A DNA stretch of 51,276 nt. Origin: Rhodospirillales bacterium (lineage in GTDB: Bacteria; Pseudomonadota; Alphaproteobacteria; BOG-932; Roseiterribacteraceae). The DNA is taken from positions 1 to 51,276 of the forward strand of contig PLTD01000153.1 in NCBI GenBank assembly GCA_003165335.1, in the 5' to 3' direction. Numbering within the stretch: the first letter of the stretch is position 1; every line of letters begins with the position of its first letter. The notes under the pieces were generated by a model. It ran no database searches and was not told the origin of the DNA. It was given only the letters and a program-made list of their open reading frames with translations. This document shows positions 1 to 7,252 of this stretch, piece by piece. A program made the translations under genes and the position numbers.

Positions 1-75
1 CTTATTAATCAACAGGCCCTTAGGTAATTCGGAACTATCGGCACAAGGTCTCAGGCGACCATTCTTCGCTGGTGC

Positions 76-1315
76 TTAGGGAGCATAGCGCGGACGAACT
101 TGTCCCATTTCTTCATACCGGCGCGCTTCTCGGGCATGTAGCTCCCAGCGGTCGTAGGCCTTTGAGCTGACGTCCTGCAGAGCGTGGTTCTGGATACGGT
201 CGCGTATCTCCTTGGACACGCCGGCTTTGCCCGCCAGAGTCTTCCAGGTCCGCCGCAGGTCGCGGTTGGTGACGACCGGGATCACCTCTCGGTCACGGTG
301 ACGCCAAATGAACGCATAGAGCGTTCCATGGCTGACCGGCTTCGATGGGTCCATCGCCGACGGGAAGTACCAGCCGTGTGCGTTGGACGTGATCGACTCG
401 ACGAGTTCCGCAGCCAGATCGGGCAGGGGAACGGCATGGGGCCGACTGTTCTTGGTCCGCGACCAGTCGATGATCCTCTCCGATGCGTCCCACTGCGTCT
501 TGTGTAAGGTTGCGATCTCCTCCACCCGCTGCCCCGACAGCATGATCAACTGGACAGCTCTTAGATAAGGTGGATGCACAGGCACGTCGGGACATTCGAG
601 CCAGCGATAGAGCTGAACCCATTCGTCCTCGTCCAGCCAGCGCGTTCCCGCTACCTTTGGTTCCGTCGGAATGCCGGCAGCCGGATTGAACACCAGCTTG
701 AAGCGGTGGGGCGAGCGGCTGCGATAGTCGTGCTCGGACTTCATCCCCCAGGAATAGGCTGACCGGATATAGCAGCGGACATGATCCGCCCCTCGATCGA
801 GCGCCGCGTTGATAGATCGGACGAATCACACCCAGAACGTCATCGGGGAGAATCTCGCGGGCCAGGCGATTGCGCCCCAGCGTATCGGCGATCTTGTTCA
901 GTCCCTTCTCGGCTTCCCGCCAGGAAGCCTTACCCGAATCCTTCAGATGCGCGACATAGCCCTCGAACAGATCCGCCACTGTACCCGGCCGCGTGTCGCC
1001 GGCGATCTTAATGCTGCTCCCGCGCTGGATGACGTCGGCGTAGTCCCGCTTGAACACCTCGCGGGCGTCGGCCAGGGCCATCGACGGATAGTCGCCGATC
1101 TTGGCCTTGGTCCGCTTCCCGTCGCGCCACTGCTGAGCCATCCACTCCGCGGTCACCCGCGTCGGCATCGGCTTTAGGATCAGGACCAGGCGACCGACCC
1201 CGCGGCCTTCGCCGTCGGAAAGCGTCTTCTGCTTCTTCGTCTTCTCGACCGTCTTGATAGCAGCGCGGATCGCGCCATCGGTCAGGCTGCCCACGGAGCT
1301 CTCCGAGGCTGCCAA
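76..1315 (-). pseudogene. Tyrosine-type site-specific integrase, frameshifted
   Basis: Integrase of the phage/genomic-island family that joins DNA through a catalytic tyrosine. The N-terminal half (1315 down to about 793) has an arm-binding region (RTKAKIGDYPSMALADAR) and a core-binding region (GTVADLFEGYVAHLKDSG) and reads to IYQRGARS. The C-terminal half continues in another frame (ADHV, then YIRSAYSWGMKSEHDY onward) to the stop at 76. It carries catalytic-domain signatures SGQRVEEIATL, TNRDLRRTWKTLAGKAG and the terminal NHALQDVSSKAYDRW with the tyrosine. Removing one base from the CCCC run at 789-792 restores a single frame of about 410 residues, so this is one broken gene, or a sequencing error. 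The H of the HxxR box is N here; related integrases often have RDLRRT without that H. It marks the edge of an integrated element. Family assignment is sure; whether it is truly dead is not. Confidence 0.85.
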
Positions 1316-1428
1316 ACTGGGGACAGTAGTCCACCGGCGAGTGGGGTCTGTTGAGTGTCCATACCCCGGAGGCTATGGTCTCAATCACGATCAGTCAAGA
1401 TACTCTAAATACTCAGTGATTATCCATT

Positions 1429-1530
1429 ATGCAGCGTGATCCAACGTGATCGAAAAGCCAGACATCGGATGGTTGTGGATCATTGTTAGTCGCGCTTCGT
1501 CACGGAAGATCACGTTCGATCACGCTGCAT
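1429..1530. repeat. Inverted pair of double GATCACG repeats
   Basis: The left arm 1429-1451 and right arm 1508-1530 are inverted copies matching at 22 of 23 positions, separated by 56 bp. Each arm holds two copies of the heptamer GATCACG or its complement exactly 10 bp apart (1435-1441 and 1445-1451; 1508-1514 and 1518-1524). A weaker third copy (1498-1504) continues the 10-bp phase on the right. One-helical-turn spacing suggests a protein-binding array beside the integrase, such as integrase arm sites, excisionase or repressor sites. The binding protein is unknown. Confidence 0.6.
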
Positions 1531-1603
1531 CATTCTCGCGACGCTCGAAAGCGAAGGCTTGAACCCTTGGCAAGGTCACTCACAGGCAGCTCGAGTCACC
1601 CAC

Positions 1604-1620
1604 GATCACGGACGATCACG
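1604..1620. repeat. Third GATCACG pair, 10-bp period
   Basis: GATCACG occurs at 1604-1610 and 1614-1620, again exactly 10 bp apart and in the same orientation as the right arm of the inverted pair upstream. It is preceded by a partial copy (GAGTCACC) in phase. It appears to belong to the same binding array. Confidence 0.5.
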
Positions 1621-2050
1621 TCGAGTAAAGCAGCAGAGGGTGAATTCCGGGTGCCCGACGCTATGCGATTAAAGCCAAACAATATCTCTCGAATGGGGCC
1701 GGTAATCAGGAGCAGTGAGTAGGATGTTCGCCAACAATGATCGAATTGGCCGCGATGATGTCGATTTCCTGCATCCCGATGATGAGCTTCGTGGTGACCG
1801 CATTCTCACCGTAGTCGGGGAACAGATCTGCAGCTGTCTCATTGAACCGCGGCGAGCACCACTTCACCAGCTTGACTTCGGTGACAAACAAATCGTGGTC
1901 TTTTGCCGGAAAGAACTCTCGCCTGAATCTTTGGCCTGTGGAATCACGTTATTCGAGCCATGGTACAAACCATTGCGAGGCCAAACAGACCGGGAACCGT
2001 TGGGTGTCGCGCATTTCGCGGGATGAGTTTGACCAGGATAGCGCTGAAGC

Positions 2051-2093
2051 GACGGAATGGGAATCTTCAAGCCCGAAGGTGACCCATTCCGTC
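2051..2093. repeat. Perfect 11-bp inverted repeat, hairpin-forming
   Basis: GACGGAATGGG at 2051-2061 is exactly complementary to CCCATTCCGTC at 2083-2093. Inside the 21-nt spacer a smaller stem CTTC/GAAG (2065-2068 with 2075-2078) can form. No T-run follows, so it is not a classical terminator. It lies in the gene-poor region between the broken integrase and map. Confidence 0.5.
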
Positions 2094-2214
2094 AGTTTGC
2101 GGAGATTATCGATGCAGCTGGTCTCGGTCACATCAAATAGGCGGGAGCGAGTGCACTACGAAACCCACTATGTCCGGCTTGCGGTGTTCGAATGACAACA
2201 GATCGGGCTGCGCG

Positions 2215-3048
2215 TCACGCAGCAGTTAGTATGTAAGGCGGCTTGGTGAAGCCCAGGGGCGACAGGGTAAAGATTTCCACGCCCGTGTCGGTAACGCCGA
2301 CAGTATGTTCGAACTGTGCCGAAAGTGATCTGTCGCGGGTAACGGCGGTCCACCCGTCATCCAGAATTTTGACCTCATGGCGACCGATATTCACCATCGG
2401 CTCCACGGTAAAAATCATTCCCGGCTTAAAGATGAGGCCTTCTCCAGGCCGGCCGTAATGCAAAACCGATGGCGCCTCATGAAAGATTTTGCCGGTACCG
2501 TGGCCGCAAAAGTCTCGCACCACGGAAAAACGGTGGGATTCGACGAAACTTTGAATAGCATGCCCAAGGTCGCCCAAGGTTGCCCCCGGCTTGATCATCG
2601 CAATTCCGCGCATCATAGCGTCATAGGTCACGTCGACCAGTTTGCGGGCGCGTAGGGGTATGCGGTCGCCGGCCAGGTACATTCGGCTTGAGTCGCCGTG
2701 CCAACCATCGACCGTCGGCGTCACGTCGATATTGACGATGTCGCCGTCCAGCAGCTTCCGGTCGCCGGGAATTCCGTGGCAAACAACATGATTGATCGAA
2801 ATGCAAACCGATTTGGGATAGCCCTTATAGCCCAAGGGTGCTGGAATGCCGCCCCGGTCGCGCTGGAACTGTTCGCACTGCCGGTCTATTTCTGCAGTGG
2901 TCACGCCGGGCACGACGTAGGGCGTAATGAAGTCGAGCGTTTCGGCTGCCAGCCGCCCTGCGACGCGCATCGCGGCAAAATCGGCGGGGCCGTGAATCAC
3001 GACAGCTGGGTCGTGCGCGGGTTCGCGGTAGGCGGTTTGACGGTTCAT
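2215..3048 (-). CDS. map: Type I methionine aminopeptidase
   Basis: Cytosolic metalloprotease that removes the initiator methionine from new proteins. The 277-residue protein covers the whole peptidase M24 (pita-bread) fold. The five metal ligands are visible: D108 (VNIDVT), D119 (WHGDSSRM), H183 (FCGHGTG), E216 (FTVEPMV) and E247 (AQFEHTV). H91 in INHVVCHG is the usual substrate-positioning histidine. The length is slightly above the approximately 260 residues usual for type Ia enzymes owing to a short N-terminal extension (MNRQTAYREPAHDP). The start ATG at 3048 leaves a 101-bp divergent gap to the CinA-like gene. Assignment is firm; many alphaproteobacteria carry more than one map copy, so this need not be the only one. 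Confidence 0.96.
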   Translation of the reverse strand: MNRQTAYREPAHDPAVVIHGPADFAAMRVAGRLAAETLDFITPYVVPGVTTAEIDRQCEQFQRDRGGIPAPLGYKGYPKSVCISINHVVCHGIPGDRKLLDGDIVNIDVTPTVDGWHGDSSRMYLAGDRIPLRARKLVDVTYDAMMRGIAMIKPGATLGDLGHAIQSFVESHRFSVVRDFCGHGTGKIFHEAPSVLHYGRPGEGLIFKPGMIFTVEPMVNIGRHEVKILDDGWTAVTRDRSLSAQFEHTVGVTDTGVEIFTLSPLGFTKPPYILTAA

Positions 3049-3149
3049 CTAACGCTCGATTGGATAATATTGCCTTCACCATCGGCCAACCGGTCGACGG
3101 GATCAAGATTTGGATCGCCCGATAGCAGGAAACAAGAATAGATTACGCA

Positions 3150-3917
3150 ATGCCCGAAGAAACTTCCGCTCCCGCCGTTACAGCAGCCGTCCTGATTATC
3201 GGCAATGAAATCCTTTCGGGTCGTACACAGGATACGAACCTGAATTGGATCGCCGCACGGCTGACGGCCAAAGGAATTCGGCTGGCTGAAGCGCGGGTTG
3301 TGCCAGACATCGAAGACGAAATCATCGCCGCGGTTCGTGCGCTCTCGGGTCGGTACAATTATGTGTTCACAACCGGCGGCATCGGGCCGACTCATGACGA
3401 TATTACCGCCGAGGCGATTGCCAAAGCCTTCGGAAGGCCACTGATCGTCGATGCGCAGGCGGCTGCACGCCTTGAACGGCATTATGGCGCGGGAAATGTG
3501 TCTCCCGCTCGGCTGCGCATGGCGCGTGTGGCTCAGGGGGCCGCGCTGATCGACAACCCGGTTTCGGCTGCACCGGGCTTTCGTATCGAGAATGTTTTCG
3601 TTATGGCGGGGGTCCCGGCGATCATGCGTGCCATGGTAGACGGTATCGTGCCGGCACTCGACGGCGGACCGGTTGTTCTTGCCCGCTCGATCGCCTGCCA
3701 GGTTGCCGAGAGCATTTTGGCCGAACCGCTCGGCGCCATTCAGGCGGCCCATCCTGCCGTCGACATCGGCAGTTACCCCTGGTTTCGCGGCGGCCGGTTC
3801 GGCGTCAGCCTCGTCTCTCGCGGCACCGATGCCGCACTGCTGGACGACGTTGCGGGCGAGATCTCTCAGATGGTGCGTAACCTCGGTGGAGAGCCGGTAG
3901 ACGAGGACTCTACCTGA
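3150..3917 (+). CDS. CinA/MoaB-like molybdopterin-binding domain protein
   Basis: Stand-alone N-terminal (MoCF, COG1058) domain of the competence/damage-inducible protein CinA; 255 residues. Recognised from VLIIGNEILSGRTQDTN near the N terminus and the TTGGIGPTHDD signature near residue 75, the pterin-binding core of the MoaB/MogA fold. The C-terminal nicotinamide-nucleotide deamidase domain of full CinA is absent. Proteins of this short type occur as separate genes; their substrate is not settled, with nucleotide-pyrophosphatase activity reported for the CinA family. It is divergent from map and convergent with the permease gene, with only four bases between the two stop codons. Confidence 0.85.
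   Translation: MPEETSAPAVTAAVLIIGNEILSGRTQDTNLNWIAARLTAKGIRLAEARVVPDIEDEIIAAVRALSGRYNYVFTTGGIGPTHDDITAEAIAKAFGRPLIVDAQAAARLERHYGAGNVSPARLRMARVAQGAALIDNPVSAAPGFRIENVFVMAGVPAIMRAMVDGIVPALDGGPVVLARSIACQVAESILAEPLGAIQAAHPAVDIGSYPWFRGGRFGVSLVSRGTDAALLDDVAGEISQMVRNLGGEPVDEDST
3896..3914. other. Small hairpin at the cinA-like/permease 3' junction
   Basis: GGTAGA (3896-3901) pairs with TCTACC (3909-3914) over a 7-nt loop, at the very end of the cinA-like reading frame and beside the converging permease stop. There is no U-tract, so terminator activity is only a possibility. Confidence 0.25.
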
Positions 3918-3921
3918 GCCT

Positions 3922-5352
3922 TTACGCCGCCGCCTGCACAACGGCCGCCGGGCCGCGCTGGCGGCGGCTATAACCGAAATAGACGGCAAAGCCGATCAGC
4001 AGCCAGACGATCAGCCGGATCCAAGTCTCGATGCCGAGCGACACCATCATCGCCAGGCAGACGATGATTCCTGCAATTGGAACCAGCGGCACCCACGGGG
4101 TCTTGAACGGGCGGGGCAAATCCGGCCGGGTCCGTCGCAGCACCATCACTCCGAAGCAGACGATGATGAAGGCCAGCAGCGTGCCGATGGAAGTCATCTC
4201 ACCCAGGACCGATATCGGAATGAAGCCTGAAAACAGGCTGACGAACACCATGAATAGCAGGTTGGAGCGCCAGGGTGTGCGCCAGACCGGATGAATGTCG
4301 CTAAAGAATTTGGGCAATAGGCGATCTGCTGACATCGCGCGAAACACGCGCGACTGACCGAGCAACATCACCAGAATCACCGAAGTTTGACCGGCGACAA
4401 TTCCGAATTTGACCAGCACTTTCAGGATGGGAAACGGCGTCATGTTGATTGCGGTCGCCGTCGGCGCCGAATCGCCTCGCAGCGCCTGGTAGTTCACCAT
4501 GCCGACCAGAACCAGGGAGAAAGCGATATAGAGGATCGTGCAAATCGCGAGCGATCCCATGATGCCCCACACCATATCCTTTTGGGGGTTCTTGGCTTCT
4601 TGCGAGGTGGTGGAGATTGCATCGAAACCGATATAGGCAAAGAAGATGATGCCGGCGGCGCGGAAGATGCCGCTGATGCCGAATTCGCCGAAATGGCCGG
4701 TATTGGCCGGAATGAAGGGCACGTAATTGGCCGTTTTGACGAAGAAGACACCGACGCCGATGACGGTCAGCACGATCGCAACCTTTACGACGACGATCGC
4801 CATATTGGCTTTTGCCGACCCGGCTATGCCGCGCATCAGCAAGACCGAAATTGCGATAATGACGAAGATCGCACCGAAATTGACCGGAACACCGGCAATG
4901 GGGACGATCGCGTGCAGAGTCATGCCCAGACTGTCGAACAGTTCGACGAGATGTCGCGACCAACTCACGGATACTGTCGCTGCGCCGATCGCATATTCCA
5001 GCACCAGATCCCAGCCGATGATCCAGGCTACCAACTCGCCCATCGTTGCCTGGGCATAGGTATATGCGCTGCCCGAAACCGGGATCATCGACGCCAACTC
5101 GCTGTAGCATAGTCCCGCTAGGCCGCAGCCGATTGCTGCGATGATGAACGAGAGAACGACCGCCGGCCCCGCATTTTCACCGGCGGCCACGCCGGTCAGC
5201 GAGAACAGGCCTGCTCCGATGATCGCGCCGATCCCGAGCGCCAACAAGTTGAACGGGCCTAGGATACGCTTCAGCTTATATTCGCCTGCCTCCCCATCCG
5301 CGCACACATCTTCGTAACTTTTGACGGCGAACAGGGATTTTTGCGGCTGCAT
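3922..5352 (-). CDS. APC-family amino acid permease (cationic amino acid transporter type)
   Basis: Inner-membrane amino-acid transporter of the APC superfamily, CAT/YfnA branch. TM1 carries the typical unwound-helix motif GIGAIIGAGLFSLTGVAAG, followed by AGLCYSELASMIPVSGSAYTY in TM2, and about 12-14 hydrophobic segments in total. The late loop ...FKTPWVPLVPIAGI is typical of CAT members. I chose ATG 5352 (MQPQKSLFAVKSYEDV) because the reverse strand has AGGA a few bases before it and family members start near there; an upstream ATG at 5400 or 5415 would add 16-21 residues. Substrate is probably a neutral or cationic amino acid but cannot be read from the sequence. Convergent with the cinA-like gene and divergent from the esterase. 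Confidence 0.9.
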   Translation of the reverse strand: MQPQKSLFAVKSYEDVCADGEAGEYKLKRILGPFNLLALGIGAIIGAGLFSLTGVAAGENAGPAVVLSFIIAAIGCGLAGLCYSELASMIPVSGSAYTYAQATMGELVAWIIGWDLVLEYAIGAATVSVSWSRHLVELFDSLGMTLHAIVPIAGVPVNFGAIFVIIAISVLLMRGIAGSAKANMAIVVVKVAIVLTVIGVGVFFVKTANYVPFIPANTGHFGEFGISGIFRAAGIIFFAYIGFDAISTTSQEAKNPQKDMVWGIMGSLAICTILYIAFSLVLVGMVNYQALRGDSAPTATAINMTPFPILKVLVKFGIVAGQTSVILVMLLGQSRVFRAMSADRLLPKFFSDIHPVWRTPWRSNLLFMVFVSLFSGFIPISVLGEMTSIGTLLAFIIVCFGVMVLRRTRPDLPRPFKTPWVPLVPIAGIIVCLAMMVSLGIETWIRLIVWLLIGFAVYFGYSRRQRGPAAVVQAAA

Positions 5353-5465
5353 CGGGGTCCTAATGTCGGATTTGGCGCTCTCTCGAACCTTCCCCGACAT
5401 CGCCTCAAATGGCAAGCATTGCGACAGTGCGATTCAGCAATAGACAATGAGCGGCCCGCGCAACT

Positions 5466-5499
5466 ACGTTGGCCCCAATTCTAGCGTTGGGCCCAACGC
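5466..5499. promoter_or_regulatory. Operator-like palindromes upstream of the esterase
   Basis: A perfect 16-bp palindrome, GCGTTGGGCCCAACGC, spans 5484-5499. A near copy of its core (TTGGCCCCAA, 5469-5478) lies 18 bp upstream centre to centre. Two related palindromes about 1.7 turns apart, in the divergent gap between a permease and an esterase and ending 17 bp before the first possible start, look like sites for a dimeric repressor such as a TetR or MarR protein. No regulator gene adjoins it in this window. Confidence 0.5.
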
Positions 5500-5515
5500 C
5501 TGAATTTGAAGAAAA

Positions 5516-6529
5516 GTGGGAATGGAAATGAACGATCACGCCGCTGGCACAGCCTCGACCGACGGGGTTCACCTGTCCGCCCGCACTATTCCGGTGCCCA
5601 AATCGATCAGCCCGGAAGCGCAAGCATCGCTCGCGATGCCCCGGCCAGCCCAATCGCCGTTTCCCGACATTGCCGACAAGGCCGGCTGGCTTGCCCGCAT
5701 CGATCAGATGAATACCGGGATGGCGGGCATGATGCGCGAACCGCTTTTGGCATTGCCGGTTCGCTCGTCGAGCGAAGTCATCGCCGGCGTCCCGGTATTC
5801 GTGACCGAGCCCTACGACGTTCCGGAGAAGAACCAAGACAAGGCTTTGCTCTATTTCCATGGCGGCGGCCTTGTGCTCTTGGGGGGCGAGGCAACCGGCC
5901 TGTTCGCGCGCATGGAAGCTTTTGCCAACCGCTGCAGAGTTTTCGCCGTGGATTACCGAAACCCGCCCGATCATCCCTATCCCGCTGCACTGGACGACTG
6001 TGTCGCGGTCTATCGAGAGCTGCTCAAGGCTTACCGAGCCGATCAGATCGTCATTTCCGGTGCATCTGGTGGCGGGAATCTGGCGGCTGCTGTGCCGCTG
6101 AAGATCCGCGATCTCGGCCTGCCGTTACCGGCGGCGGTCGGGTTGTTCACACCTGAGGTTGATCTGACCGAATCCGGCGATACGTTCAACACCAACCGCG
6201 ATATCGATGTTGTGCTCAGGGGCGGCCTGCCCGAAATGAACGCGCTTTATGCCAACGGGCACGATCTGGCCCACCCCTATTTGTCTCCGCTGTTCGGGGA
6301 TTTCACCAAGGGATTTCCACCCACCTTCATACAAACGGGCACGCGCGATGTTTTCCTTTCCAATTCCGCACGATTCCATCGTGCACTCAGGCGCGCGGGT
6401 CTCGAGACAGAGTTGCATGTATGGGAGGCGATGCCTCACGGTGGATTCGGCAATGCCCCCGAGGATAAGGAAATGCGCGTCGAGTTCGCACATTTCCTGG
6501 CAAAACACGCGGGCTGGGCCAAACCATAG
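5516..6529 (+). CDS. Alpha/beta hydrolase, HSL-family esterase/lipase
   Basis: Serine hydrolase of the hormone-sensitive-lipase (family IV, alpha/beta hydrolase 3) group, 337 residues. The oxyanion-hole motif HGGG is at residues 115-118 and the nucleophile elbow GASGG places Ser184. The acid lies in GTRDVFLS (about 278) and the base in AMPHGGFG (about 308), so the triad is complete. No signal peptide is visible; it is probably cytosolic, acting on short acyl esters. Three possible starts lie together (GTG 5516, ATG 5522, ATG 5528); the first two lack a clear advantage, so the N terminus may be up to four residues shorter. A palindromic operator-like site lies immediately upstream. Confidence 0.9.
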   Translation: MGMEMNDHAAGTASTDGVHLSARTIPVPKSISPEAQASLAMPRPAQSPFPDIADKAGWLARIDQMNTGMAGMMREPLLALPVRSSSEVIAGVPVFVTEPYDVPEKNQDKALLYFHGGGLVLLGGEATGLFARMEAFANRCRVFAVDYRNPPDHPYPAALDDCVAVYRELLKAYRADQIVISGASGGGNLAAAVPLKIRDLGLPLPAAVGLFTPEVDLTESGDTFNTNRDIDVVLRGGLPEMNALYANGHDLAHPYLSPLFGDFTKGFPPTFIQTGTRDVFLSNSARFHRALRRAGLETELHVWEAMPHGGFGNAPEDKEMRVEFAHFLAKHAGWAKP

Positions 6530-6628
6530 GCGGTCTGGACACCTAAGCTCTGGCAATCGCCGATGACGGGTGGTAATGAGCCGCCCTTACTTCTTCAACG
6601 AAGCTAACGAACGATTGCGGAGCGAGTT

Positions 6629-7075
6629 ATGGCCGAGGCCCAAATTATGGCAGTGTCCCCCGAGCAGCTGGGCGAAATCATGCAAAGCGCCGGCTATCGG
6701 ACCGAGCACCGCACCGACAATAACGGCACGCCGCTGATTGCCAGTGCCACCGCCGGCATCAGCTTTAATGTTCGCCTGGGCAACCGCGCACCTGCGCCGG
6801 TTGAAGGCTTTCTCGACTTCACCTACCTGACGGTCATCAAGATCGACGGCGAGTTCCCGCTGGAGCGGGTCAACGACTGGAATCGCAACAAGCGCTTTGC
6901 CCGTCTGCACAAAGTCGATGACTTTATCGTCATGGACATGGATGTTGTCGCCGCCGCCGGCGTTACCGTGAACCATATTCGCGCCACCATGGAGCTGTGG
7001 GATCGGTTGCTCCAGGAACTGATGGCCTGGCTGCGCGGCGACAATGCCGCCGTTGGAGCCGCCAACAACGCCTGA
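6629..7075 (+). CDS. YbjN domain-containing protein
   Basis: Small cytosolic protein (148 residues) with the YbjN-type fold, a type III secretion chaperone-like domain whose role in bacteria is poorly understood. Seen features are the alpha-helical start (MAVSPEQLGEIMQSAGYR), a central beta segment (FLDFTYLTVIKIDGE) and the WNRNKRFARLHKVDDFIVMDMDV stretch (given as key residues W, N and R around 90), which is the most conserved part of the family. No catalytic motif. Flanked by single genes on the same strand with separate gaps, so probably its own unit. Confidence 0.75.
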   Translation: MAEAQIMAVSPEQLGEIMQSAGYRTEHRTDNNGTPLIASATAGISFNVRLGNRAPAPVEGFLDFTYLTVIKIDGEFPLERVNDWNRNKRFARLHKVDDFIVMDMDVVAAAGVTVNHIRATMELWDRLLQELMAWLRGDNAAVGAANNA

Positions 7076-7252
7076 TCTTCCGGCGGCCGGTCTCTCAGAC
7101 CACCGACAGCATATATAAACGTTCTTGCCGCATGATGCAGGCTCACATGGGCCTGCTCATGTGTTAGTGAGTTGCGAGCTTGCGCCGGATTGGTGTGGGC
7201 TTGCCGTTTTATGCGACAAGCGCTTCCGTGCGCGTCGGTCAGGGGTATCTGG

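Larger units (their letters stand above)
1316..2214. other. Gene-poor 0.9-kb segment behind the integrase
   Basis: No reading frame here is convincing. Several short frames on both strands (for example 103 codons from 1715 to 2026 plus, and 61 codons from 1706 to 1891 minus) overlap each other and match no family I recognise. The segment does hold spaced GATCACG repeats (1429-1620) and an 11-bp perfect inverted repeat (2051-2093). I read it as the attachment or regulatory region, or decayed cargo, of the element to which the integrase belonged. Confidence 0.5.

Noticed and set aside
1-75. tRNA or attachment site at the left edge beside the integrase
   Set aside because: I could not fold a cloverleaf or find a T-loop motif in these bases; the att site may lie outside the window.
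1715-2195. Overlapping frames of 60-117 codons on both strands
   Set aside because: They overlap one another, match no family I know and lack convincing starts; reported as a gene-poor stretch instead.
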